Assembly (NCBI GenBank): GCA_029215795.1
Contig: JARDYH010000001.1
Span: forward strand, 295,932,654-295,996,653
From: Anniella stebbinsi
Taxonomy: Eukaryota; Chordata; Lepidosauria; Squamata; Anniellidae
Direction of reading: 5' to 3'
DNA length: 64,000 nt
Part shown: one piece after another, positions 39,701-49,398 of the stretch
Layout of the letters: each line of letters opens with the position of its first letter
Position numbering within the stretch: position 1 is the stretch's first letter
The notes under the pieces: generated by a model
The model's database searches: none
Told to the model about the DNA's origin: nothing
Seen by the model: only the letters and a program-made list of their open reading frames with translations
Translations under genes and position numbers: made by a program

Positions 39701-40003
39701 TTCTCTGGGATACCCGCAGCCGCCGGGGCCAGATCAGGCGCGCGTGGCTCCTCCGCCTCGGTACTTACTGTGCAGGTTCTGGGCGCTGGTGCCATCTACT
39801 CGTCCGTCGCTGTGGATCCTCAGGAAATAACTGAACAGCCCGTGCCGGCTGGTGGTGTAGAGGTGCCTCAGCCGGATCGGCTCCCCCCAGCCGTAGTTGA
39901 CGTGTGGCCCCGCATCGGTGAGGGGCAGGGCTCTGGCGGCCAGGGCGAAGCAAAGGCTCATCAGGGCCAGGGGCCCGCGGGCTTGGCACGGCTTTGGCCA
40001 CAT
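30444..40003 (-). CDS. FGF19: FGF19, complete three-exon gene (223 residues)
   Basis: Exons 40003-39769, 38868-38765 and 30776-30444 join in frame (phases 1 and 0). The product has a signal peptide (about residues 1-26, with hydrophobic LALMSLCFALAA), then the FGF core: HVNYGWGEPIRLRHLYT, LLEIRAVSLRTVAIKGVHS and RPDGYNIYKSKKYGILVSLS. The C-terminal tail (ETDSMDPFG and a final SPSFGK) is the beta-Klotho-binding end of the endocrine FGF19 class. In other vertebrates this secreted hormone acts through FGFR4 with beta-Klotho to repress bile-acid synthesis, and has roles in ear and eye development. Cys103 and Cys121 match one family disulfide; the partners of the other are Tyr59 and Gly71. Introns are about 0.9 and 8.0 kb. 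Human FGF19 has 216 residues, so the length fits. Confidence 0.96.
31206..31880. mobile_element. hAT-like foldback element in FGF19 intron 2, interrupted by the small Harbinger derivative
   Basis: Starts AGGGCGACCCTATGAAAAGG and ends CCTTTCCATATGGTCACCCT. Contains two head-to-head half units with GATGAAGAGGGAATCTCACC. The insert 31480-31834 splits it between AACTGT and TGTTAAAG. No clear flanking duplication was seen. Confidence 0.7.
31480..31834. mobile_element. 355-bp non-autonomous derivative of the Harbinger element
   Basis: Flanked by TGT on both sides (31477-31479 and 31835-31837). The ends GGATGCCTCTACAAGAGG and, reversed, GGTCCCCTCTACAAGG resemble those of the 11-kb element. The left about 150 bases and right about 120 bases match its subterminal DNA, including GCGCATTATCGAATGCGCG. 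It contains no gene. It is a deletion derivative that the 11-kb element's transposase could in principle move. Confidence 0.85.
32225..32440 (+). mobile_element. L2-type LINE 3' tail, FGF19 intron 2
   Basis: TTGTGAACTGCCCAGAGAGC, TTTGGCTATGGGGCATTATA and (GATG)n match the tail at 52900. Confidence 0.75.
33468..33598. repeat. Palindromic element, CCCTCCAGATGTTTTGGA family, FGF19 intron 2
   Basis: AGCCTTCCCCAATCTGGTGC at the left and TACCAAGTTGGAGAAGGCTG at the right. Confidence 0.75.
33850..34225 (+). mobile_element. CR1-like repeat 3' part, FGF19 intron 2
   Basis: TTTGGATGGCTTTAAAGGGC, CAGTTGCTGGGGAACATGGG, TGGACTAGATGAACCCTTGG and GATCCAGCATGGCTCTTCTT. The same order is seen at 37915-38180. 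The ending resembles reptile CR1-type LINE ends. Confidence 0.65.
34672..35085. mobile_element. Palindromic element (GTGCAATCCTATGCATG family), interrupted
   Basis: Begins AGTGCAATCCTATGCATG and ends TCTAAACATGCACAGAATTG. Compare the uninterrupted copy at 27883-28008. A hAT-like element sits in its middle at 34752. Confidence 0.7.
34752..35053. mobile_element. hAT-like foldback element with 8-bp duplication, FGF19 intron 2
   Basis: Flanked by ACTTTTTT at 34744-34751 and 35054-35061. The ends TAGGCTGACCAGATAAAATC and, at the right, GATTTTATCTGGTCACCCT are inverted repeats of more than 25 bases. The body holds two inverted half units around a CACTGTAGTATAGTGCC centre. 8-bp duplications are typical of hAT elements. 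Confidence 0.82.
35190..35287. repeat. Palindromic element with CATTGCATTCAATG centre, FGF19 intron 2
   Basis: CACAGAAGTAAGTCCCATTG opposite ATGGGGCTTACTCTCAAGTG. Confidence 0.75.
35508..35642. repeat. Palindromic element, CCCTCCAGATGTTTTGGA family, FGF19 intron 2
   Basis: CTACAACTCCCATCAGCTCT opposite GTGGGAGTTGTAGTCTGAAA, and CACCAGATTGGGGAAGGCTG at the right end. Confidence 0.8.
36150..36290. repeat. Palindromic element, CCCTCCAGATGTTTTGGA family, FGF19 intron 2
   Basis: CACAACCTGGCACCCCTCCC at the left and GATGTGGGTTGGAAAAGGCT at the right, with AGCATCCCCAGCCATAGG between. Confidence 0.75.
37915..38180 (+). mobile_element. CR1-like repeat 3' part, second copy
   Basis: ATTTGGATGGCTTTAAAATT, CAGTTGCTGGGGAACATGGG, CTAGATGGGCCCTTGGTCTG, CATGGCTCTTCTTATG. 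Second copy of the 33850 repeat. Confidence 0.65.
38190..38402 (+). mobile_element. L2-type LINE 3' tail with (AAT)n, FGF19 intron 2
   Basis: GTAAACTGCTCAGAGAGCTT and GGCTATGAGGCGGTACAGG, ending in AAT repeats at 38373-38402. Confidence 0.75.
38765..38868 (-). CDS. FGF19: FGF19 exon 2
   Basis: 104 bases between acceptor GTGCAG and donor GTAAGTTA. Encodes S, then LLEIRAVSLRTVAIKGVHS, SRYLCMEEEGRLHGL. This is the standard middle exon of FGF genes (104 bases is the conserved size) and holds Cys103. Confidence 0.96.
39480..39705. mobile_element. Foldback element, CAGTGGAGGCTGGTGG family, next to FGF19 exon 1
   Basis: AAGGCTGGTTCCTCCAATTT, GAATCCACTCTGGATTTCAG, CAGAACCAGCCAGAACTCTA, and at the right GGAGCCACCAGCCTCTACTG. 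It lies in intron 1, ending about 65 bases from the exon 1 donor. Confidence 0.7.
39769..40003 (-). CDS. FGF19: FGF19 exon 1
   Basis: 78 codons plus one base. The ATG at 40003-40001 is chosen because it places a normal signal peptide directly before PLTDAGPHVNYGWG. An in-frame ATG at 40138 would add 45 residues without hydrophobic character. The donor is CACA followed by GTAAGTACC at 39768. Confidence 0.93.
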
Positions 40004-40183
40004 CTTCGCCAAGAACGGAGGCGATCGGCCACAGAGGTCTTTCCCCCCAAAGGGGCGCGCAAACGCAGGGGCGCGAATGTCCCCACGGGGAGGGGTGGAG
40101 AGAAAGAGAGGCGATGGGCTGGGATCTTGGGGAGCCAATTGCTTGAGGAGGGCTTGTAGGAAACGCCAAGGCGATCCCCCGCC

Positions 40184-40292
40184 TTTTATAGGTCTCGCTT
40201 ATCAGCCCAATCGATAAGGCGAATTCCAATTCCAATATAGACCCGGCTCCGTAGCAAGCCAGTGGAGCCAATACGCGCCCCGCGGTATTGGT
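40184..40292 (-). promoter_or_regulatory. FGF19 core promoter: TATA box and CCAAT-type elements
   Basis: On the minus strand a TATAAAA box lies at 40190-40184, about 180 bases upstream of the chosen ATG. Upstream of it are ATTGG/CCAAT motifs at about 40207-40211, 40225-40240 and 40273-40292. The last is a palindrome, CCAATAC and GGTATTGG around a GC-rich spacer. GATAAG motifs at about 40200 and 40214 could be GATA-type sites. Transcription would start near 40155-40160. Confidence 0.65.
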
Positions 40293-40600
40293 CAGGATTA
40301 CATCATTACCCGCGGGACGCCCCGCCGGGCTCGGTTCTCGCCACGCTTGATCGCGAGGGGGGGAGCTTTCTTTGGAGAAGGGGCAAAGAGCAGCCCTGAT
40401 CTCCAGCGGCAGCAGGAGCGAGGAGCGCGGGGGACCGAGCGGAGCCGCGTGTTCCTCGAACTGCCTCGGATCCTCGAGTGGCGAAGAAGGCGCTACGAAA
40501 AGCGGGCTTCGCTCGGCCGGCCTCACGCGCGCCCTCCCTTCCCCCACCCCGTTGACGTCCCGAGGTGTAACGAAGAAGAGCAGCCTTAGGCGCTGTGCGT

Positions 40601-42654
40601 AAATCAATCGATAAAGACAAGTGAGGCAACCCGGCGAAGAGAGCAGAGCAAGCACACTGACTCGTCGGACAGGGAATCCGGGGGTGGGGGTGTCTGACTC
40701 CCTCTCGTTCTTTGCCTTTCCAAAAAGGACCCCGCCCTACATACACACACGCATCCCAAAATTAGAGTAACTCCATATCTGTTGTGGCCCCACACACAGT
40801 AAGGAGACCCCTTTCAGCGCAGACATCTTTCGAAATTGCCTGAGCAAATCCGATTATTCGTTATATTCCATACAACTTTAAGAAGAAGAAAAGAAAAGAA
40901 GGGGGGGGGGGGGAGACTGACCGAAGAAAGTCTAAATCTGAGTGAATTTATGAGTAATGGCCCAGACACATACACACAGCCTTTGTTCCACAAGGTATCC
41001 AAGCACATCTGCTGATGCAACACCTCCCAAAACACCTCCCACAGGAAGGAAACCAAGGGGTAACATCTAGAGCCCCGCCAGACAAAAAGGTTTACGTTCC
41101 GTCTGATGCCGAGCAGAAATGAAGTAAATAGCAAACAGTAATAATTTTTATAGATGTCTAACTTTATATTATTCTGCTCCATATATCTCTGCTCCATATA
41201 TCTATATTAGTTATATTATTGTGTATGTGTACACGGACGCACACACTTCTATAGTACAAGCATGTGCAAGTCCTAAAACTGGTCGTTAAAAGTTACATTC
41301 TGAACCTCTGGGTGGCAGTCCAAGGCAAATAGCCATCTTCTTACTTAGCCATCAACTGTTAATTTAGTGCTTCGACTCATTTCCCCTAGCCCAAGGCAGG
41401 CTGTCAAAAAGGAGGAGGAAGCACTGGCTAGCTTTCTTCATTAGTTATAGTCTAGGATTGTACTGCAAGGATTTCACAAATTTCCTGTCATTCAGTGTAC
41501 AGTCTGTTTAATCACTTGCCTTCTATTGGTTTCAGTGAAACCTGCTACCAGGTAAATATGCTGCAAAGGCTGGAGCCAAAGGCAGCCTGTTTCCCTGCCC
41601 AACTGTTCTTATATAAAGCTATATTCCAGTCATTTCAGTACATAGCTTCACATCCTCACTTCACCAAATCTTTTGAACAATTGTCCCTTCTGGCACATTA
41701 AAAAAAAAAGAGATTGAAATCGTCAATCCATTCCTAAAACTGCAATCCTATCCATGCTTCCTAGGAAGTAAATCCCATTGAATTCAATGAGACTTATTTC
41801 GGAGTAATCGTGCATAGGATTGTACTCTATAGTGTTTCCCTTTAAATGAAAGCTATCCAGTTTGTATATTAACTGAGGGCTGATTCAAACATTTCCCCAT
41901 CGAACTCTGCATCTGAAACAGTGCATGTGCCTTGCATGGTGTTACATGCAAAGTACAGTCTGAGTGTGGGTTTCATTATGAATACCAAGTGGTAAAATTA
42001 AAATACTTGTAGCAAGATAAAATGCTGGTCTTCCTAGATGCTGTTCCTTTGGAGAATATTAACCTTTATAGTAGGAAAATCGATATGCAAAGTGTTCCCT
42101 AGATGGAATAAAATGCTTGCATAGAGGTTTGTTAAAACAATATGGAGGTCCTTTGGATTTTTTTTCACAAGGCTCTGAAATTAGAACCATCTATAGAAAA
42201 GTAGGGAAGAATTTATTTTGTATCAACACAGAGAATTATATTAGGAATCCATCCATTGAGTAGAGGCATGCACAACGATTTTAGTTAATCCTAATTCTTG
42301 CTAGTTCCTTGTTTGGCCACTAGATAGAGCTTTAAACCTTAAATCTTCTCTCACACACTCACTGTCACTAATTGCACAGAAAGCAATGTTAGTTCAAAAA
42401 TCCTAAATTAGTTTATTAGCGTTACTTTTAACATTTGAGTAGCAAAGCTTAGAATGAACCTGGTCCCTTGGAGGTTGTGGGTGCTAACTTTGTTTTTGCA
42501 TGGTTTTAAGCAAGAGAAATGCCTAATAGAGCTGGTTTCCTCACATAGAATCTGCTAGGCACTTGTTTCATTCACAAAGGTTTCCATTAATATAAAAGCA
42601 ATGAATTCCCAAATAGGTAATACAATATGAGACAAAGGGAAGAAACAAACATAA
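40601..42654. other. FGF19 upstream DNA
   Basis: AT-rich beyond 40800, with a poly-G run at 40902-40913 and a palindromic element at 41735. A long-range regulatory element could lie here but nothing is marked by sequence alone. Confidence 0.45.
41735..41828. repeat. Palindromic element with GAAGTAAATCCCATTGAATTC centre
   Basis: TGCAATCCTATCCATGCTTC, AGTAAATCCCATTGAATTCA, ATGAGACTTATTTCGGAGTA, GTGCATAGGATTGTAC. It folds around CATTGAATTCAATG. Related copies at 29405-29470, 29540-29620, 35190-35285, 35965-36085, 43870-43958 and 60160-60240. Confidence 0.8.
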
Positions 42655-43322
42655 CGGGTTCCATCACACCAGTGTTTTATCGCACTCTCGTCATACCTGG
42701 TTTGCTGTTTTGCAGCATGGTACTCACACAACATTGTGCCTGTTCTGCAGCCACCCCGCCTCTTCCCCCCTCCTTTCTGTTCTTTCCTAGAGCAGGGAAA
42801 GTCCAGTTTATTTCCTCCATGTGGGATTAAAGCACCCTTCCACCCCCATGTATTGCCGTCCTCATGCTATGTCCTTTGTCGGGGGCATGTGCTTTTAAGG
42901 GAGTTCTTGCTGACGAAAGGGGAGGGTGGGGCGTTGCTCCTCCAGCATGCCGTGTGGAATGAACAGACTTGTGCTGACTTAGTTGAATGGACTTTTGCTG
43001 CTCCAACCCCATTCTCATTGCCCGCAGAAACGGCACCCAGCCGATGAAACATTAAAACAGTAAAACGCTAGACAACAAAGCCAGAGCAAGGGGGGAAGGC
43101 TTCCACATCAATCACAATGTCACAACCAATGAACTGGAGGGGGAAGGGGTGGGGTGGAGTGAGAGAGTGAACAAGCAAAAGGAACTTTCACCGATACTGT
43201 AGCGATACCACAAACCCACGTGAAAGGGACCATTAGCTTGATGCACTAATGAAATGGAGGTGGAAATCGTGGAGGCAAACCAGGGAGAAAAGTAGGTGTG
43301 ATGTAGCCCAATGAGTCCACAG
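42655..43322. repeat. Foldback-type repeat, second copy, next to hAT-like element
   Basis: TTATCGCACTCTCGTCATAC, TTGCAGCATGGTACTCACAC at the left; TCACCGATACTGTAGCGATA and GGAGGCAAACCAGGGAGAAA at the right. Copy of 28385-28965. The hAT-like element at 43323 inserted in or beside its right end. Confidence 0.65.
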
Positions 43323-43793
43323 TAGGGATGTGCATGGATCTGGATCCTGAATCCGGAGCAGGTCAGGCTGATCTGGGCCTCCAAGATCCGGATCCGAACC
43401 GGATTGGATCGGGCCCAGATCAGGCCCAATCGGATCTGTGATCCAGATCCACTCCGGGTCCATGCAGAGCCCTCCCTCCTGCTCTCCCCACTTCCTCCCT
43501 CCCTCCAATCGCCCTGCTTACCTGCAGCCTCCTCCATGACATCCTCCATCACATCCTGCCTCCGTGATGTCAACTGGCTGCTTCCCTGCTCACACCAGGT
43601 GATGACGACACCCGCCACAACCAGCAAATGTGGGGAGAGCAGGAGGGAGGGCTCTGCACGGACCCAGAGCGGATCTGGATCCAGATCCAAGGTGGATCGG
43701 ATCGGGCCCGATCCAACATGAGGTGGATTGGGCCTGATCCAGACCACCCAGATCAGGATCCAGATCAGATGGGGGGGTCCGTGCACAGCCCTA
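43323..43793. mobile_element. hAT-like foldback element rich in GATCC words, copy 1
   Basis: Flanked by GTCCACAG at 43315-43322 and 43794-43801. Ends TAGGGATGTGCATGG and GTGCACAGCCCTA are inverted. The arms consist of GGATCCAGATC-like words and fold back on each other. Long open frames here come from the low-complexity arms and are not genes. Confidence 0.88.
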
Positions 43794-43867
43794 GTCCACA
43801 GAAGCAATAATAAAAAAATGTGTTGTTGTCCTACAACCTGAAGGAATAAGGGCAGAATCCCAGCCAA

Positions 43868-43960
43868 GTTACAGTGCAATCCTATATATATACTTAGAAG
43901 TAAGCACCATTGAGTTTAATGACATTTACTCTCAGGTAAGTGTGTATAGGATTTATCCTT
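43868..43960. repeat. Palindromic element, AGTAAGCCCCATTGA family
   Basis: ACAGTGCAATCCTATATATA, AGTAAGCACCATTGAGTTTA, ATTTACTCTCAGGTAAGTGT and TATAGGATTTA. Confidence 0.75.
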
Positions 43961-44231
43961 AAGTACTTATGAGCCCCATTGGGTTCAATTGGAGAATTAA
44001 GCATGTTCAAATATCTTCCTTTGAAATCAATGGGACAAGAAATTAAGTGAGATCATGCCATTTGCTTATGACATTATCTTTAGATAATAGTCTATTTTTC
44101 ATATGAGAGTATTGTTTCCCATATTCTCATGAACTCTGGTAGCTGTTTCCAGCCCAATGTCAGTCCAGGAGCACAGAAAGTTGCAAATAGTTTATGTGTG
44201 CAAGTGAGAACGTTTCTTACCCTGCTCATGC

Positions 44232-44432
44232 CAAGGAAGGGTCATAGCTCAGGGATAAAGCACAGGCTTTGCGTCCAGAAAGTCAGAGGTCCAAGCATTA
44301 TCATCAGCAGGTAGGGCTAGGAAATACTCCAGCTTGAAACCCTGGAGAGAGGCTGCCAGTCAGTTTAGACAATAATTAGCTAGATGGACCACTGGTCTGA
44401 TTTGGAATAAGACAGCTTCCTATGTTAAGTAC
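44232..44432 (+). mobile_element. tRNA-derived SINE
   Basis: An A-box-like TAGCTCAGGGATAAAGC and a B-box-like GGTCCAAGC lie 40 bases apart, followed by CCTGGAGAGAGGCTGCCAGT and AGATGGACCACTGGTCTGAT. This is the layout of a tRNA-derived SINE, decayed in the B box. Confidence 0.75.
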
Positions 44433-44849
44433 ACATCACTGTACATCAATTTATCTGGATAAAATCTCATCTGCCTTGTGCTTCAGCAGCTAACTGAATA
44501 AGGGCAACACAGTTGCCTAAGTACAGCATGTAGATAAAGTGCTCTCTCCTCACATATCAGGCCTATACCCTTTCTTCTAAACCCCTGCCACTGATATACC
44601 TCTTCCAGTGCTTGCCTATCTTTTGATCATATTGGAGGATGGCTAAGAATTGCTTGGGCTTTCCTATTTACTATAAGAAGAGATGCATCTTTTAAGGACT
44701 GTCCACTAAGTTAGCATCCAAAATTTGCCTGGAGAAAAGTTCTGTGCCACTACAAAGCTTTCATGGCACACAAGGCAGGAGATAACAAATAACTTGCACC
44801 AAACAGACAAGCAGCAGCTATGATGAAGGCTGTTATCATAAGAGTTGTT

Positions 44850-45095
44850 TTGAGCACACTCACCATGACTTTGATCCACTTCTTCAGCGAGGGACTTGCA
44901 TGACCCCCTCGTTTTTAGTTTCTGTTTCGATTTAACCCTGAACAGACAAAGTCTGTTTCAGGCAAGTTCAGCAGGCTGAGCTGAGCTGAGTTATCAGAGC
45001 AAAACCGACCATGTGTGATTCAAAAGGCTACACTCACATAGGAAATGGAGGGGGAACCCACAGAAGTAAACTGGGTAGGTGTGATAAAGGCCCAA
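44850..45095. repeat. DNA-transposon-like repeat, GTTTCTGTTTCGAT family, copy 1
   Basis: TTTGATCCACTTCTTCAGCG, TTTAGTTTCTGTTTCGATTT, CGACCATGTGTGATTCAAAA, GTGTGATAAAGGCCC. Same order as 56015-56305. Confidence 0.65.
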
Positions 45096-45430
45096 GATAC
45101 AGTCATGATGGAGAGTCTCAAATGGAGGTCTGTCTGAGTCACAGTGCAAATAAACAGTCTGTACCATATTCTCAGTTCTCTTTGGCATTAAGGGCTGCAT
45201 ATGTGTCAATATCCTTATTTATATCTATATCTGTATGAAAAGCACAATGTTTTTTATGCATACAGTGCAGGACCACTTGTTCAAAACCCTGAAGTCTTTT
45301 TCAACATTGAACTGATAGAACTCAACAACTGGACTTGCTCCAGGAAGATAGGAACAAAAAATGCACTAACATTCACAAGAGGGACTTCATGGAATATTAC
45401 TCTAGGGATCACAAACATTACTGTAAACGT

Positions 45431-45906
45431 TAGGGCTGTGCACCCCCCCCGATCTGATCTGGATCCAGATCTGTCAGGTACGGATTGGATTGGGCCCAAT
45501 CCGATTTGGATCCAGATCCGATCCAGATCCATGCACAGCACTCCCTCCCACTCTCCCCCTCCCTCCCCCACTCTCCCTGTTTACCTGCTGCCTCTTCCAC
45601 ATCATCCTGCCATCGTCCTCTCTCCTCGCTGTGTGCCGCCGCATTTCCCGCTCGCGTCGGGTGATGATGTCACCTGACATGAGTGGGAAATGTGGCTGCA
45701 CACAGCGAGGAGATAGGACGACAAGGGACGACGCGGAGAACGCATCAGGTAAGCAGGGAGAGTGGGGGAGGGAGAGAGGGGGAGAGCGGGAGGGAGTGCT
45801 GTGACCAGATCTGGGCCCGATCCGATCCGAGTCAGATCGGGCCCAATCCGATCCATACCTGACAGATCCAGATCGGATCAGATGGGGGGGTCTGTGCACA
45901 GCCCTA
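45431..45906. mobile_element. hAT-like foldback element rich in GATCC words, copy 2
   Basis: Flanked by GTAAACGT at 45423-45430 and 45907-45914. Ends TAGGGCTGTGCACC and GTGCACAGCCCTA. Same family as 43323-43793, with arms of GGATCCAGATC words and a CT/GA-rich centre. Confidence 0.9.
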
Positions 45907-45914
45907 GTAAACGT

Positions 45915-47891
45915 ATGCCTAGCAGCTATGTCTCCTTTTTATAACTTTCTCTAGACTAGATGCAGGGGTTCTGACCTGAATCTGAAAAGCCCCCTTACCC
46001 ACACCCAGCTAGAGTCCCAACTTGGATCAGGGGCCTTTGCATACTCTAGAGTAAAAATGGAACAAAAGACAAAACATAATTGCTAGACAAACATTTAAAA
46101 TAATGTCTGTTTCAGCCAAAATGGTTAGAATGGAGATCTTTCACACAAATTTGGTTGATCTTTTGGCTGGCCTGATAAAGGAATTACAACAGCATGGGTT
46201 TGCGAATTCTTTATTTAGTCTTCCTTCATTTCTCAGCTCAATCAAAAACAGTTCAGTATTTACATTTCTTTTTCTGACACTTCTCTTTTGGTCATGTTGG
46301 CTTATGCGCCATGATAGTGCTGTGCAGCACACATGCACCTTAGCATATTGCCCCCTGAGAATTGTAGTATTCAGCCACTTCTCCAAACAACACCCCTGGA
46401 AACAAAAGGATGTTAAATCTTGATGGGGGGGGGGGCCAAGAAAGAAATAAAAGAATTAACCCAGATAGAAAAGGCACACACCAAACAAAGGGTTGTTTGG
46501 TTGAGTAGTCTTCTCATACATTTTCACAGAGATTTATGAGAGTTTCAATTAGAGTTTCACTGAGAGTTAGGGACATTAGAGAAAGAATTTCTGCATGTGC
46601 TCCATCAAAGCACCTGGCTTTGACGTTCACATGATTTCACAACAATCCACAAAAATTTCGACAAGATTTTTATCAGAAATATGAGGCTAACATTAAAGAA
46701 CACTTCTGCATGTGCCAAAAAGCCCTGGTCATCCTTAATGCTGACTGTAAATGTGCATAATTTTATATTTCAAACTGGTGAAGAACTTCTCAGGGAAATG
46801 ATACTCAACTTATAATACTTCCAGGCATTATGAGTTGGGCAAATGCATATTCCAAACCAGGTAATTATGAACTTTTGCAACATAATTTGGTGATATCCTT
46901 ACCATATTTTGGTATCTCCCTTATCAACGTCTGGAAGAAGAGAGTGAGTATTTAATGTTTGCTTTTGTACTTTTGTCTCAGGCTAAACTGGCAATCTTGT
47001 GCCACTGACCAACCAACCTCCACAAATCCCAAAGTGGATTTATTAAATGAAGAAACTTGTTTAAATTCTAAGAATGCTAAAAGTAATAGTCTGCCCTGAC
47101 CACACATTAGAAAAATCTATTTAGAAATCAATACAATTAGAAAACTAATTTAAAGCACAGATAATGAAAAGGCACTGATATATATTTTACATAATTTCTA
47201 CAAGGCTGGTAGCGAATAAATTCCTAAGAGACCAACTATTCTTGGAACTGATCACAGCTCCTCTGATTAAATAGAAGGGTAGCAACTTTCTTCAAGACAG
47301 GATCTACACTCCTGCTTTATAGCGGTATTGAAGTACACTGACAACTGTTGGGGCAATTGACACATGCCATATACCAGTTTCATACCGCGTTCATAGTGTT
47401 ATATCCTGCTTGGTGTAGATGGGTCACAAGTCATCAGATTTGGTAGTCATTGGGACAATTTCCTTCTACTTTCAGGTGTTTTTAAAGAGAGGCTTCACCG
47501 ATGCAAATTTCACACAGCCATGTATGATTTTCTTGAACACAGATTGTTCATTCCTGAAATAGATATAATGATTTTCAAAGCAACGTATCCTGGGAGAAAG
47601 AATGTACAGATGAAATGTAAATTTATTTTTCAGGTCCTTTGCAAATTTTTTTTGCATAAAACTCTAAAATAGCATTTTTTAAAAAAAATCAGCTAAACTT
47701 CAGCAGACTTTCCACTTGTTTTATCCCTTTTTATTGTACATTAATTTTTCATGAACTGAATGTGAAATCCTCATAACAATAGAAGAAATCACTTTTAACT
47801 GTGAGAGGCTTCTGGGAAACCCAGTTCTTACTTTGGATCTCTTGTGCTTATAGAGAACTTAATTCAGAGAATAGTTATCCTTCTGAATCAC

Positions 47892-47935
<44 letters not shown>

Positions 47936-49241
47936 CAACAACCACAACCTTGTGGCCATTTTGCAGAATCACTTCCAACAATATAAAGACACTGGCCAAG
48001 ATTCAAACTAGTTCCATGAGACTAAAGGGCTTTTTTTTAAAAGCCATTTCCACCTTTGCTACATCCCCTGGCAAACTGCTCTTTACACTAAGGGTATTTA
48101 AAACACACACACACACACCAGCAACTTTGTCATATATTATGGGAGCAGCTGTTCAGTGAAAAAAAAAAGTCCCCTGGGTGAGTGCAATCCCTTGCATGAA
48201 TCCCAGCCTGCTCTTGTTCCTACTGCTGTTAGGTTTGAGATAGCTGGATTACCTGTTTGTGTATTGAATATTTTGTGTAAAAGTCTGTTCTTTGCCCAGC
48301 ACTGTAGCATGCTCCAGCTATGAGGGGGCCCTCCTATATCAGTGGGCTTACCTGGCGGTGGCAGGCAACAACAGCACTTCAGCGAGCAGTGATGTCATGG
48401 TAAATTTTGAAGGGCAAGCGCTCATCATGAGAGTCGCCATAGCCTTGCCCCTCTGCCCCCAAGGAGAGGCCAAAAATGCAGGCAGCTGTGTTGATCCATG
48501 TTAACAAACCAGTCCCAGCAGTTTCAAACCAGCTCCAAATTGCCTGACACTCATTCAAGCACTGTAAAGGGGACCCCTAGAGAAGGTACCAGGATAGGTG
48601 AGTCTTGCTTAGATGCTGGATGCTCCTGATGCTGCCTAGGATGCTGCCTGCTGCCACTGGCCCTGCCAGCACAGATTCTTTTTGTTTGGCTTGGAACTCC
48701 TCCACAGACTTTTACCATGCTTGAACTCCAAGCATGTACATGCCAAGGGTTCATCTTGAATATACATCCTTATAGGAATTGACACTAAATTAAAATAGAT
48801 ATAATCTATTGCTGCAATTCTGCCCACAACAATGAACAGGTCAATCTCATTATCCACCATGGGAATGATCTATGTGTCATATGGAACTTGACCTCTAGTT
48901 CTGAAGAAAACAGCCCTTCTGTCCTGTTCTGTGTTCAGTCCATTCCCAGATTGTTTGCGTTGAGTGTTTCAAAAATGATTTCTGTTTGTTTACTTGGCTA
49001 TAAACTTTGGCTTACATGTGCTCTTTTAGGTTGAACTAGGGATTAGTGACCTGGGGATGGAGTTTACCCAACTCATTTCAGGAGATAAAAAGAGCAAGAG
49101 CGAGATTTTTTAGCTTTCACAAAAAAGGTTAATTGCGGTTATTGCCTTGTAGGTCAAATACATGGCTTTATACACTTTACATTTTACAGTGTTCTCAATG
49201 TTTGATTGGTTATAAAAAGTGTGAACCAGGTGCCACTGAAT
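45915..49241. other. Intergenic stretch
   Basis: Poly-G run at 46424-46434, AAT microsatellite at 47888, AC run at 48101-48118. No gene or recognised transposon in 45920-49240; frames are short and lack family features. Confidence 0.45.
47888..47940. repeat. (AAT)n/(AAC)n microsatellite
   Basis: About fifteen AAT units changing to AAC. Confidence 0.95.
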
Positions 49242-49398
49242 TAGGGTGACCATAGGGAAAGGAGGACAGGGCTCCTGTATCTTTAAGAATTGCATAGAAA
49301 AGGGAATTTCAGCTGGTGTCATTTGTATGCATGCAGCACCTGGTGAAATTCTCTCTTCATCACAACAGTTAAAGCTGCAGGAGCCCTGCCCTCTTGAC
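49242..49398. mobile_element. Half-copy of the TAGGGTGACCA foldback family
   Basis: Starts TAGGGTGACCATAGGGAAAG, contains the GGGAATTTCAGCTGG and CATCACAACAGTTAAAGC words, and ends near CTGCCCTCTTGACCA. Confidence 0.7.

Larger units (their letters stand above)
39700..40600. promoter_or_regulatory. CpG-rich block over FGF19 exon 1 and promoter
   Basis: A stretch far richer in GC and CpG than its surroundings, covering exon 1, the 5' untranslated region, the TATA/CCAAT promoter and about 300 bases upstream. The long open frames here on both strands are by-products of the GC content. Confidence 0.6.

Noticed and set aside
39362..40159. 265-codon plus-strand frame opposite FGF19 exon 1
   Set aside because: It is antisense to FGF19 in GC-rich DNA, runs through a transposon fragment, and has no family features.
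39765..40655. 296-codon minus-strand frame across the FGF19 promoter
   Set aside because: It is in a different frame from FGF19 and crosses the TATA box; a product of high GC content.
43112..43879. 255-codon frame and its antisense partners
   Set aside because: Made of GATCC-word arms of a foldback element; repetitive and open on both strands.
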